Shown in pieces: positions 44,179-54,590 of a DNA stretch of 64,000 nt (positions within the stretch are counted from its first letter, which is position 1; every line of letters begins with the position of its first letter). Below the pieces are notes generated by a model, which was not told where the DNA came from, did not search any database, and was given only the letters and a program-made list of their open reading frames with translations. A program made the translations under genes and the position numbers. Source of the DNA: Ryuthela nishihirai (taxonomy: Eukaryota > Arthropoda > Arachnida > Araneae > Heptathelidae); contig JAWZYU010000028.1 in NCBI GenBank assembly GCA_038380435.1, positions 41,413,095 to 41,477,094 on the forward strand, written 5' to 3'.

Positions 44179-44700
44179 AGGTGGGTCACATAGAAAATTG
44201 AACTGGAATGACGGGCAGCATATAGAAGCTGAACTGTTGCCCGGCATAGAAAATTGAAGTAGAAGGGTGGGTCACATAGAAAATTGAACTGGAATGACGG
44301 GCAGCATAGGAAGCTGAACTGTAAGGGGCCCGGCATAGAAAATTGAAGTAGAAGGGTGGGTCACATAGAAAATTGAACTGGAATGAAGTGCAGCATAGGA
44401 AGCTGAACTGTAAGGGGCCCGGCATAGAAAATTGAAGTAGAAGGGTGGGTCACATAGAAAATTGAACTGGAATGACGGGCAGCATTAGGAAGCTGAACTG
44501 CAAGGGGCCCGGCATAGAAAATTGAAGTAGAAGGGTGGGTCACATAGAAAATTGAGCTGGAATGACAGGCAGCATAGGAAGCCTAACTCTAAGTGGGCCC
44601 CGCATAGAAAATTGAAATAGAATGGTGGGTCATATAGAAAATTGAACTGGATGGGTGGTTCGCATAGAACATTGAATTGGAAGGGTGTGACGACAAAGAA
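44178..44700 (+). repeat. 89-bp array, plus block in right arm
   Basis: About six units, the first incomplete next to the LINE 5' end. The outermost units carry the same private variants as 41470-41640 in the opposite orientation (gggccc cgcatagaa, ggtggttcgcatagaac). Confidence 0.93.
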
Positions 44701-44719
44701 TTTATAGTCAGTAACTGTA

Positions 44720-44880
44720 CGTATAAATACCCTCTCAAGCATCTGCTTGCCACAGAGGTCTGACAAGAGACTGTCAGTTTATATGCCATAGTAGAACATC
44801 TGAGAGGATGGCAGGACCGCAGAAATGCGACACATGCATCCATACCTTACCCCCGACTCGAACCCAGGTCCCTGCGCAAA
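44720..44880 (-). mobile_element. SINE-B copy in right arm
   Basis: Mirror of 41280-41440, with ataccctctcaagcatctg and cccgactcgaacccaggtcc. Confidence 0.88.
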
Positions 44881-45369
44881 AAAAATCTAAAGTAAATCAT
44901 AAACAATATAAAGAAGTGGTTGGTAATAGTTTGGCACATTAATTCCGTCTCAGACCCATATTTACCGTGTTCATCCAACTTGTTTTGACGTCGTCTTTTT
45001 TCTTTTTCTGCCTCTGTTCTTCTTCTTCCAGGAGAAGCATGTTCTCCTCTCACAAGAGTCGACAGAAGATTTCCTATCTTCTATGGAGACAGTCCTGGCC
45101 GTAATTGCACTTACACACACCGGAAGTAGATTTAGCGTTAAATCGACATGGACCTTAACGAATGGCGAAGAGATTCTTTGGTTGGCGGGAGCCATGAGAA
45201 AGGGAAGAAGGAGTTAATTCCTTAGGGGTACCATCCACCTCACAGCGAAAGCAATTGATGCACTTGTTTTTATTCTAACGATTCTTCCAGCAATAAAGAA
45301 ATTCTTCCAGCAATTGCTGCTGAAGACCGTTTAATATCTCTTTTTGAATCGTTTTAACAGCGAGGGAAG

Positions 45370-46025
45370 AGGTTGTAATCTGCATTTCCCAGGTTCGAGT
45401 CCCGCCTGAGCCAGCGTTGAGATTAATCTCCGGATAACTCCCAGTCCTATCCTCGGGCATCAGGGGACACCAATAGGTTTAGTGAGGCCGCCGTCCATCG
45501 GATGGGACGTTAAGCCGTGTCCAAATTGGGTTGGATTGGGTTGTTTTACCTCTGAGCGGCACTTTTTTGCACACCATGGGCTAAATGGCCAGATCACAAA
45601 GACCCCGAAGGCTCAGAGAAGGTTGGGGCAGGGGACCCACTGGAACAGCTGTTGGAAAACAGATGGTAGCTTCCCGTCAAGGCCATCCAGCGTGTTCTTT
45701 AACGTGCACAGGGTATAGCTCTCCCACACCCGGCACTACGGTTTAACGTCCCATCCGACGGATAGTGACCTTTCCAAACCCATCGGTGTTCTCTACTGAC
45801 CGTGGGTACGGCGGGGAATCCGTGTCCAAGTGTACATGAGAGCCATACCCTGTGCACGTTAAAGAACGCGCTGTATGGCCTTGACAGCAGGACACTATCT
45901 GTCTCCCAACAGCTGTCCAGAGGGTTTTCTCCTCCGAACCTTCTTTGAGTCCTCGGGGTCCTTGTGACCTGACCATTTAGCCCATTGTGTGTAAAAAAAG
46001 TCACGCTCAGAGGTAAACCAACCCT
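45370..46025 (+). mobile_element. Old SINE-A copy in right arm, split
   Basis: Mirror of 40137-40796. The head is at about 45375-45514 and the tail side at 45831-46025. Confidence 0.85.
45525..45819 (-). mobile_element. Truncated SINE-A nested, right arm
   Basis: Mirror of 40340-40633. It is flanked by ccgtgtccaa (45515-45524) and ccgtgtccaa (45820-45829). Confidence 0.92.
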
Positions 46026-46300
46026 CTATAGGAATGCTAATAAAGATAATGGAAGCAAAAAAATTAAATTTGTGCATTTTTTAAGAAATATTTTGGAGAC
46101 CTCCAGAACAGATAGGAGAAAGTTACACTGCAATCGAAATCCAGTTTCAACACGCTTAATCTGCTAGTTGACAGAATGAAACGTGTAATGTTCTAATTAT
46201 TTACATGGGGGAATCTTGCTCGGAGACAGGTAACTTGTGTTATCAGCAGGAATGCATGGTATGCATATGTATAATGCTATACCTACCTAATACTTCGATG

Positions 46301-46686
46301 AGGCGGGGGTGGCTCAGTCGGTAGCGCACCAGGCTCGTAATCTGTAGTTCGCAGGTTCGAGTCCCAGCTGGGTCAGCGTTGAGATTTATCTCCGCAAAAT
46401 TCCCCGCCCTGCCCACGGTCAGTAGGGGACACCGATGGGCTTGGAAAGGCCGCCGTCCGTCGGATGGGACGTTAAGCCGTGGCCCCGTGTGCGTGAGAGC
46501 CATACCCTGTGCATGTTAAAGAACACGCTGGATGGCCTTGACGGGAGGCTACCATCTGTCTCCCAACAGCTGTTCCAGTGGGCCCCCTAACCGAAACTTC
46601 TCTGAGCCTTCGGGGTCCTGGTGACCTGGCCATTTAGCCCATGGTGTGCAAAAAAGTGCCGCTCAGAGGTAAAACAACCCAATCCA
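46301..46686 (+). mobile_element. SINE-A copy at outer end of right arm
   Basis: The 5' flank is aatacttcga, which matches the TSD of the left-arm SINE. The 3' flank (aatccaccacc) does not. The second TSD is therefore missing, consistent with a recombination breakpoint in or just after this SINE. Confidence 0.92.
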
Positions 46687-46925
46687 AATCCACCACCTGC
46701 TTAATGGATGCTATTGCCCTTGGCACTCTAATGATGAACTCCGTTCAAAGTTCGTCAAAGTTCGTCTTTTTACCCATGTTGCAGTTGACTTTCAGTCTTG
46801 TAGACGATTTCTTAATGACGTAGACTACTTACGTCAGTAAGATATTTTGCATACATTTGCATGTTCGTGGTACTTCGCGTAACTTTCATAACAATTTGAC
46901 CGGGCAGTATATATTTGTTAATATT
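46687..46925. other. Unique stretch with CRE-like inverted motif
   Basis: The stretch tgacgtagactacttacgtca (46816-46836) pairs two TGACGTA half sites. No gene was recognised. Confidence 0.35.
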
Positions 46926-47308
46926 GGGTTGTTGGGTTGTTTTACCTCTGAGCCGCACTTTTTTGCACATCATGGGTTAAATGGCCAGGTCACATGGACC
47001 CCGAAGGCTCAGAGAAGGTTGGGGCGGGGACCCACTGGAACAGCTGTTGGGAGACAGATGGTAGCCTCCCGTCAAGGCCATCCAGCGTGTTCTTTAACGT
47101 GCACAGGGTATGGCTCTCCCCGCACACGGGGCCACGGCTTAACGTCCCATCCGACGGACGGCGGCCTTTCCAAGCCCATCGGTGTACCCTACTGACCGTG
47201 GGCAGGGCGGGGAATTTTTGCGGAGATAAATCTCAACGCTGACCCAGCTGGGACTCGAACCTGGGAACTACAGATTACGAGCCTGGCGCGACTGAGCCAC
47301 CCCCGCCC
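46926..47308 (-). mobile_element. SINE-A copy
   Basis: The minus copy runs from ttgggttgttttacctctga to gactgagccacccccgcccc, with a 10-bp deletion in the head (gcgcgactgagcc instead of gcgcgctaccgactgagcc). Confidence 0.92.
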
Positions 47309-48044
47309 CTTGGTGATATTGAGATGTGTAGTTAAATCTACATTAAGGAGAAACATTCCTTCATGTTTACCGGACAGAGAATTCACTCACTCAAGACATT
47401 TTCCCACTGCAACTGATAACACCAGAGAGACTTTTGCTCTTTCACAGATTCCGAGTTACAGTCTCTCCGAACAAGGAGAGAGGTTGATGTGCTTCTAATG
47501 AGGATTATGTCAGAAAAATAAGTCACATCTCTTTAATGTGGTGATCTTGTGAGGATGGCCATCTTCTTCGGTCTGTGGACATGAGCAGGCCAAGCAATTA
47601 GTTGCTTGGTTGCCTCGTCTCTTACGACCCTGAGAGATAACTGATGAGGAAGAGCAGCGAGATGCCGGGAGGAAGCAATTTGGGAATGAAGGATCAAGAG
47701 GATCAAGAGCAATTCGCAGTCTGAACTTCTGAGAAACTTCCTAAGAAAAAAAAAATCGCGTTTGTGAGATGTTGTCTGAATTATGATCCAAAGGAAAAAA
47801 AAAAGAATGAACTGCATTAATTAGAAGAGTTTTAAACATAGAATAGTGATCACGAAATGTGCAATTTGTTAATGTTCGTGGCTAGCGAGAAATTAATCAA
47901 AGTCAGCCTCCTAAGTAACCTTGGTAACCTTTATGTACGCAGATATTTAACTCGAATATTTAAATTGGGATGTAGCTGAGAGAGTAGGATTTGAATTAAG
48001 GCAGAGCCTGAGAGAGAGTTAGTCAGAAATTGTTCTTCTTTATA
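47309..48044. other. Unique stretch, no gene recognised
   Basis: A minus frame at 47533-47817 (94 codons) has a hydrophobic start but no domain or splice context. The rest is AT-rich. Confidence 0.4.
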
Positions 48045-48400
48045 GGATTCGGTAGTGCACCAGGCTCGTAATCTGTTGTTCCCAGGTTCGATTCCCAACT
48101 GGGCACGTGTTGAGATTTATCTCCGCAAAAACTTCTCGCCTCAGTAGAGGTCACCGATGGGCTTGGAGATGTGACGTCCATCTGATGCGACGTTAAGCCA
48201 TGGTCCTGTTTGCCGGAGACCCAACCCTGTGCACGTTAAAAAACTCATTGGATGGACTTGAAGGGAAGTTTCTATCTGTCTCCCAACAGCTGTCCAGTTG
48301 GTCCCTTTCCCCCAATCTTCTCGCGGTCCTTGTAACCTGATCCATTCAGGGCGAAACCGATCTTTTGATCAAAAAATGCTTCTTAAACTCTGTTTAGAGG
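48045..48400 (+). mobile_element. Old SINE-A copy
   Basis: It starts within the head (cggtagtgcaccaggctcgt) with an intact B-box core (ggttcgattcc). The body has several deletions and ends near aaaaatgcttcttaaactc. Confidence 0.82.
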
Positions 48401-48741
48401 TAATTTCTGCGTTTTACTATTGATTGATTCTTGCGTTAATTAGGCTAGTTAGCGTGAGTAACTATCAAATTATTCACCATCTTTCATTGGCGGTGGCAAT
48501 GCAGAAAGGTCTCAATCATAGATGGCGCCACGAGTAACAAAAATTGTAAGAATTATAGTCACAATTAGCTGAATAGTGAGCTAGCTGCTGTTAATTAAGT
48601 GGTTAGAATACATTCAAGTTTTCATAGACGTGCGTTCGTGTCCTACTCAGGACGAAGCTCATTTTTTCAGCGAAAAGTTATTTGTATGAAAAAACAATTC
48701 CTTAATTTATTTTAATAAGCAATTTTCCATTTTTTTCGTTT
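48401..48741. other. Unique AT-rich stretch
   Basis: No feature recognised. Confidence 0.5.
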
Positions 48742-48750
48742 TGTTTTCAG

Positions 48751-49135
48751 GCTTAGGTTGTCTTACCTCTGAGCGGCACTGTTTTGCACACCATGGGCTA
48801 AATGGCCAGGTCACATGGACCCCGAAGGCTCAGAGAAGGTTGGGGGAGGGGACCCACTGGAACAGCTGTTGGGAGACAGATGGTAGCCTCCCGCCAAGGC
48901 CATCCAGTGTGTTCTTTAACGTGCACAGGGCATGGCTCTCCCGCACATGGGGACACGGCCTAACGTCCCATCCGACGGACGGCGACCTTACCAAGCCCAT
49001 CAGTATCCCCTACTGACCGTGGGCAGGGCGGGGAATTTTGCGGAGATAAATCTCAGCGCTGACCTAGCTGGAACTCGAACCTGGAAACTACAGATTGCGA
49101 GCCTGGCGCGCTACCGACTGAGCCACCCCCGCCCC
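48751..49135 (-). mobile_element. SINE-A copy, 9-bp TSD
   Basis: The TSD tgttttcag lies at 48742-48750 and 49136-49144. It is full length with a few private substitutions. Confidence 0.93.
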
Positions 49136-49367
49136 TGTTTTCAGATATTTTGAGTTGTATTATATTATAGTATGTCACGTGATTTCTGTATTCGCAACTG
49201 CGATTATTAATGAATGGTTCCCCCTAAATATTTCTATCTCGAAACATGGATATTTTTTGCCTTCCCCTCCCGTGAAAAAATTCTTTTTAAGTTCGTGGGT
49301 GATGAATAGAACGAAGAGAATATAAAACGTAAAAAATGAATTAAAGTACCTGTTTTCTGATATTAAG

Positions 49368-49751
49368 TTGGGTTGTTTTACCTCTGAGCGGAACTTTTTT
49401 GCACACCATGGGCTAAATGGCCAGGTCACATGGACCCCGAAGGCTCAGAGAAGGTTGGGGGAGGGGACCCACTGGAACAGTTGTTGGGAGACAGATGGTA
49501 ACCTCCAGTCAAGGCCATCCAGCGTGTTCTTTAACGTGCACAGGGTATGGCTCTCCCGCACACGGAGCCACGGCTTAACGTCCCATCCGAGGACGGCGAC
49601 CTTTCCAAGCCCATCGGTGTCCCCTACTGACCGTGGGCAGGGCGGGGAATTTTGCGGAGATAAATCTCAACGCTGACCCAGCTGGGACTCGAACCTGGGA
49701 ACTACAGATTGCGAGCCTGGCGCGCTACCGACTGAGCCACCCCCGCCCCAC
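49368..49751 (-). mobile_element. SINE-A copy, perfect 12-bp TSD
   Basis: The duplication tctgatattaag lies at 49356-49367 and 49752-49763. Confidence 0.95.
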
Positions 49752-49787
49752 TCTGATATTAAGACTTCATATGTATGGATGCCTATA

Positions 49788-49866
49788 CACAGTCGTATCA
49801 GAGTAATATGACCACCTACCTAATAATGGGAATGGCGGGTGGTCATATTATTCTGATACGACTGTG
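49788..49866. mobile_element. 79-bp hairpin MITE flanked by TA
   Basis: The ends are cacagtcgtatcagagtaat and the inverse attattctgatacgactgtg. They pair for about 32 bp around a short loop (tacctaataatgggaatggc). TA precedes and follows. The half end also occurs inside the larger MITEs (atcaaaataatatgaccacc), linking the two families. Confidence 0.9.
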
Positions 49867-50019
49867 TAATTAACCAATGTATATCAACTAGTTGTAACTT
49901 CATATATTTAACTTTTCCTGCGGATAAGCTACACCAATCTTCGCGGGGAATTTATTAACCTTATTTTAAAGTGTTTATTTTCGCTATTAACTCTACGTGA
50001 TATTTGCAAGTAATATGTA

Positions 50020-50448
50020 CAGTCGCTCAAAACATTCACGTGGCACGAAGGTTGCCAAGTCACTAATTTCTTAAAAAATCGTTGCCAGATATTTTTTTCT
50101 GAATTCTGTAATCAACCATAGTGTTAGGATATTTTTTTGAGCGACTGTAGGTGGTCATATTATTTTGATACTAGATCGTGTGGGCTCACTCACGGAAATA
50201 TTGAGCGTGTGCAGTTACCGTTCACAGCAAACTGGAGCGTGTGCAGTCACTGCACACGCTCCAGTTTGCTGTGAACGGTAACTGGAGAGTGTACAGTTGC
50301 TGTACACGCTCCGGATATTTTTCCTGAATTCTGTTATCACGTGACACGAAGGTTTCCAGATCACTAATTTCTAAAAAAAACGTTGCCAGATATTTTTTTC
50401 TGAATTCTGTAATCAACTATAGTGTTAGGATATTTTTTTGAGCGACTG
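50020..50448 (-). mobile_element. Tc1/mariner-like MITE, composite
   Basis: The left end cagtcgctcaaaacattcac and right end ttttttgagcgactg are flanked by TA (50018-50019 and 50449-50450). An internal terminus lies at about 50140-50152. The same tacagtt/aactgtac palindromes as in the other copies are present. Confidence 0.88.
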
Positions 50449-50564
50449 TAGCATCTGTTCTTATAATCAAGCTTGCTGTGATCAACTCAGTATATTAAAT
50501 GCAAGAGAAATAAAGAATTATTAATATATTATTATACGTATAAAAATTTTTTATTTATATTATC

Positions 50565-50742
50565 TATGGCTACTGATCTAAGGGACCTGGGTTCGAGCCC
50601 CGGGTAAGGCATGGCTGTTTGTGTCGATTTTCTGCTGAGGTCCTGCCATCCTCTCAAACCTTCTACTGTGGCATGTAAACTGACAGGCTCCTGTCAGACC
50701 TCTTGTGGCAAGCAGCTGCTTGAGGGGGTATTTATTTTATTT
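50565..50742 (+). mobile_element. SINE-B copy
   Basis: It starts in the tRNA-like part (ggctactgatctaagggacc) with a perfect B box (ggttcgagccc), and ends cttgagggggtatttatttt. Confidence 0.9.
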
Positions 50743-50887
50743 TATTATGCCTTTTTTTAACCCACTAATAGAATGCATATTTTTGTTTCAATGAGAGCTT
50801 TTCTACTTTGGGCTAAAAGCGAAATCAATTTCGTGAATAGTTACTTTCAGTTCTGTCATTCAAATTCTAACCATTAAGAATAATTTG

Positions 50888-51272
50888 GGTTGGGTTGTTT
50901 TACCTCTGAGCGGCACTTTTTTGCACACCGTGGGCTAAATGGCCAGGTCACATGGACCCCGAAGGCTCAGAGAAGGTTGGGGAAGGGGACCCACTGGAAC
51001 AGCTGTTGGGAGACAGATGGTAGCCTCCCGTTAAGGCCATCCAGCGTGTTCTTTAACGTGCACAGGGTATGGCTCTCCCGCACACGGGACCACGGCTTAA
51101 CGTCCCATCCGACGGACGGCGGCCTTTCCAAGCCCATCGGTGTCCCCTACTGACCGTGGGCAGGGCGGGGAATTTTTGCGGAGATAAATCTCAAAGCTGA
51201 CTCAGCTGGGACTCGAACGTGGGAACTACAGATCACGAGCCTGGCGCGCTACCGACTGAGCCACCCCCGCCC
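50888..51272 (-). mobile_element. SINE-A copy
   Basis: Full-length minus copy from gttgggttgttttacctctg to ctgagccacccccgcccccc. Confidence 0.93.
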
Positions 51273-51654
51273 CCCATTATGAATTAATAAATATGTAATT
51301 ATTTTCTGGAATAGTTATCCTGATGAACTGCTCTTACTTCATTAGTAGGTTAATTAAATTAGGTCATCAGACAGGGCGTAAACCATTAGCAAAGGTAATT
51401 TGATTAATGACCGTCTGGAATGTTCAAGGAACCTTTTTTGATGTTTCCTTTTCAGCTTGAGGTGTCCGTGCGGAACTTTCGCTTCCTTTTTTCTAGTTTT
51501 TCTTGACCATGTCTCGAGACTTCGACAACTACCTCAGATTGCGGAGGTTAAAAAAGCCATCAAGACTTTTTGTTTTATGGGCTTTTTTTTTTTATAAAGA
51601 ATTTGTCTTTCGTGACCTGAATCAGATATTTCATCTGGTTTAGTCCTTTCTGAC
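51273..51654. other. Unique AT-rich stretch
   Basis: An acceptor-like tttccttttcag at about 51443-51454 is followed by an open frame to about 51597, but no domain or donor was identified. Confidence 0.35.
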
Positions 51655-51757
51655 TGAGGGCAGGATGCTTAACGGAGATAAATCTCAACGCTGACCCAGG
51701 TGAGACTCGAACCTGGGAAATGCAGATTACGAGCCTAGTGCGCTGCCAACTGAGTCA
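51655..51757 (-). mobile_element. SINE-A head fragment
   Basis: Only gagataaatctcaacgctga through gcgctgccaactgagtcaa remains. Confidence 0.85.
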
Positions 51758-51781
51758 ACACTCCGCTGTATTTCAAGGTTG

Positions 51782-52157
51782 GGTTAAGTTGTTTTACCTC
51801 TGAGCGGCACTTTTTTGCACACCATGGGCTAAATGGCCAGGTCACATGGACCCCAAAGGCTCAGAGAAGGTTGGGGGAGGGGACCCACTGGAACAGCTGT
51901 TGGGAGACAGATGGTAGCCTCCCGTTAAGGCCATCCAGCGTATTCTTTAACGTGCACAGGGTATGGATCTCTCCCACACACGGGGCCACGGCTTAACGTC
52001 CCATCCGACGGACAGCGGCCTTTCCAAGTCCATCGGTGTCCCCTACTGACCGTGGGCAGGACGGGGAATTTTTGCGGAAATAAATCTCAACGCTGACCCA
52101 GCTGGGACTCGAACCTGGGAACTACAGATTACGAGCCTGGCGCGCTACCGACCGAGC
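51782..52157 (-). mobile_element. SINE-A copy flanked by a direct repeat of about 22 bp
   Basis: The copy is bounded on each side by the segment that begins aacactccgctgtatttc (51759-51780 and about 52159-52180). This is longer than the usual 9-13 bp TSD, and both copies follow a SINE head (gagtcaac / gagccaac). Recombination between heads could have produced it instead of a simple insertion. Confidence 0.88.
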
Positions 52158-52180
52158 CAACACTCCGCTGTATTTCAAGG

Positions 52181-52408
52181 AGAAATGTCCTAAATTCTTA
52201 AGCAGGCTGGCTTGTTTTTTAAGCAAGGAAAATGAAGGATTAAAATAGGTAAATTTCAAGAACTTCATATAGCTAATAGATAACTTCGTATAGCGAATTG
52301 ATATTTTCAAAAAACTAATCAATAGCGTCAGATAGTTTAAAATCGATAACTTCATAACGCTGATCGATAACTTCATATAGTTAAAGGTTGATAAATCATA
52401 TGGCTTAC
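52181..52408. other. Short degenerate tandem sequence
   Basis: The phrase gataacttcatatagc recurs several times (around 52262-52385) with variation. There is no gene. Confidence 0.6.
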
Positions 52409-52418
52409 TGATAACCTC

Positions 52419-52811
52419 GGGGCGGGGGCGGGGCGGGGGTGGCTCAGTAGGTAGCGCGCCAGGCTCGTAATCTGTAGTTCCCAGGTTCGAGTCCCAGCTG
52501 GGTCAGCGTTGAGATTTATCTCCGCAAAATTCCCGCCCTTCCCACGGAGTAGAGGACACCGATGGGCTTGGAAAGGCGGCCGTCCGTCGGATGGGACGTT
52601 AAGCCGTGGTCCGTGTGCGGGAGAGCCATACCCTGTGCACGTTAAAGAACACGCTGGATGGCCTTGACGGGAGGCTACCATCTGTCTCCCAACAGCTGTT
52701 CCAGTGGGTCCCCTCTCCCAACCTTCTCTGAGCCTTCGGGGTCCATGTGACCTGGCCATTTAGTCCACGGTGTGCAAAAAAGTGCCGCTCAGAGGTAAAA
52801 CAACCCAACCC
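52419..52811 (+). mobile_element. SINE-A copy with 10-bp TSD
   Basis: The TSD tgataacctc lies at 52409-52418 and 52812-52821. The GC-rich start is duplicated (ggggcgggggcggggcgggg). Confidence 0.93.
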
Positions 52812-52821
52812 TGATAACCTC

Positions 52822-53165
52822 ATATAACTAATTAATAACTGTGAGGGGGGAATTATAAAGACAAATAATATATATAGTCCGGATAAAAAAATGATGGTTG
52901 GGGGGAACAGGAGGGGAAGTAACTGGACTGAAACAAAATGAATCCGAACGTCATTCTAATACATTATATTTTTAGCTCGTTTTCAATATAAAAAAAGAGC
53001 TAGTGTTTTAACTCTTTATTTCTTGTTCTTTTGTGTTTAGTCCTGCTTAGAGCAGGGTCCGCATTTTTTTTTTGCATCTCACTCTCCACTCCTGGCGAGT
53101 CCGACGCAAGGTCATGCGACTTGGAATACCTCAACCGACTTGTCGCATCGTCTGACGTTGCGACA
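52822..53165. other. Unique stretch
   Basis: No gene, RNA or repeat recognised; short runs of T and G only. Confidence 0.45.
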
Positions 53166-53167
53166 AG

Positions 53168-53285
53168 TTCTGAAGACTGGGGGTGGGGGAACCACTGGAA
53201 CAGCTGTTGGGAGGCAGATGTTAGCCTTCCCGTCAAGGTCATCCAGCGTGTTCTTTAACGTGCACAGGGTATGACTCTCCTGGAT
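53168..53285 (-). mobile_element. SINE-A fragment, tandem partial duplicate
   Basis: The body from aaccactggaacagctgttg to gtatgactctcctg is followed directly by a second SINE tail. Shared variants with the next copy (gaggcagatgttagccttcc) show both derive from one SINE. Confidence 0.88.
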
Positions 53286-53289
53286 TGTG

Positions 53290-53666
53290 TTGGGTTGTTT
53301 TACCTCTGAGCGGCACTTTTTTGCACACCATGGGCTAAATGACCAAGTCACATGGACCTCGAAGGCTCAGAGAAGGTTGGGGGAGGGGACCCACTGGAAC
53401 AGCTGTTGGGAGGCAGATGTTAGCCTTCCCGTCAAGGTCATCCAGTGTGTTCTTTAACGTGCACAGGGTATGACTCTCCTGCACACGGCGCCACGGCTTA
53501 ACGTACCATCCGACAGACGGCGGCCTTTCCAAGCCGATCGGTGTCCCCTACTGACCGTGGGTAGGGCGGGGAGCTTTGCGGAGATACGTCTCAACGCTGA
53601 CCTAGCCGGGACTCGAACCCGGGAACTACAGATTATGGCGCGCTACCGACTGAGCCACCCCCGCCC
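53290..53666 (-). mobile_element. SINE-A copy, full length
   Basis: It runs from gttgggttgttttacctctg to ctgagccacccccgccccga, with a deletion in the head near attatggcgcgc. Confidence 0.92.
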
Positions 53667-53810
53667 CGATTTAAATGCAAGATTCGATTCTAATCTTTAT
53701 CTTCAGTCATATTTTTTCCTAAAATGCATATTTTTGAAGTTATCGAGTTTCGAAGACTTCAAAATGAGTTTTTTTTAAGTTCACAAGTTTCGAAATTCAC
53801 GAATGTTTTG

Positions 53811-54590
53811 AGGGCGGGTGGCTCAGTCGGTGCGCGCCAGGCTCGTAATCTGCAGTTCGAGTCCCAGATAGGCCAGCATTGAGATTTATTTCCACAAAAC
53901 TATCCCTTCCCACGGTCAGTAGTTCACACCGATGGGCTTGGAAAGACCGCCGTCCGTTGGTTGGAACGTTAATCCGTGGCTCCGTGTGCGGGAGAGCCAT
54001 ACCCTTTGCACGTTAAAGAACACTCTGGATGACCTTGACAGGAGACTATCATCTGTCTCCCAACAGCTATCCATTGGGTCCCCCAACCTTCTCCAAGACT
54101 TCGGGGTCCTTGTGAGGTCCTTGTGTCGGGCGGGGGTGGCTCAGTCGGTAGCGCGCCAGGCTCGCAATCTGTAGTTCCCAGGTTCGAGTCCCAGCTGGGT
54201 CAGCGTTGAGATTTATCTCGGCCAAATTCCAAACCCTGCCCACGGTCAGTAGGGAACACAAATGGGCTTGGAAAGGCCGCCTTCCGTCGGATGGGACGTT
54301 AAGCCGTATCCCCGTGTGCGGGAGAGACATACCCTGTGCACGTTAAAGAACACGCTGGATGGCCTTGACGGGAGGCTACCATCTGTCTCCCAACAGCTGT
54401 TCCAGTGGGTCCCCTCTTGCAACCTTCTCTGAGCCTTCGGGGTCCATGTGATCTGGCCATTTAGCCCATGGTGTGCAAAAAAGTGCCGCTCAGAGGTAAA
54501 ACAACCCAACCCAAACTTTTGACCTGACCATTTAGCCCATTGTGTGGAAAAAAGTTCCACTAATAGGTAAAACAACTCAACTCACTCCAT
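53811..54590 (+). mobile_element. Old SINE-A copy split by a younger one
   Basis: The head is at 53813 (ggtggctcagtcggtgcgcg) and the body reaches 54124. The end (cctgaccatttagcccattg, ggtaaaacaactcaactc) follows at 54521-54590. Confidence 0.85.
54127..54516 (+). mobile_element. SINE-A copy nested in older SINE-A
   Basis: Complete head, intact B box, body and acaacccaaccca tail. Confidence 0.92.

Larger units (their letters stand above)
44460..46590 (-). repeat. Right arm of the large inverted repeat
   Basis: This is the complement of 39570-41680 in the same order. Outer homology fades inside a SINE-A at about 46520-46590, where the right copy has a private stretch (ccccctaaccgaaactt) absent from the left copy. 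Confidence 0.93.

Noticed and set aside
47533..47817. 94-codon minus frame with hydrophobic start
   Set aside because: No signal peptide pattern beyond a short run, no cysteine pattern and no splice sites.
51455..51600. Exon after tttccttttcag
   Set aside because: The frame is open but the peptide has no domain and I found no donor; the acceptor alone is weak evidence.
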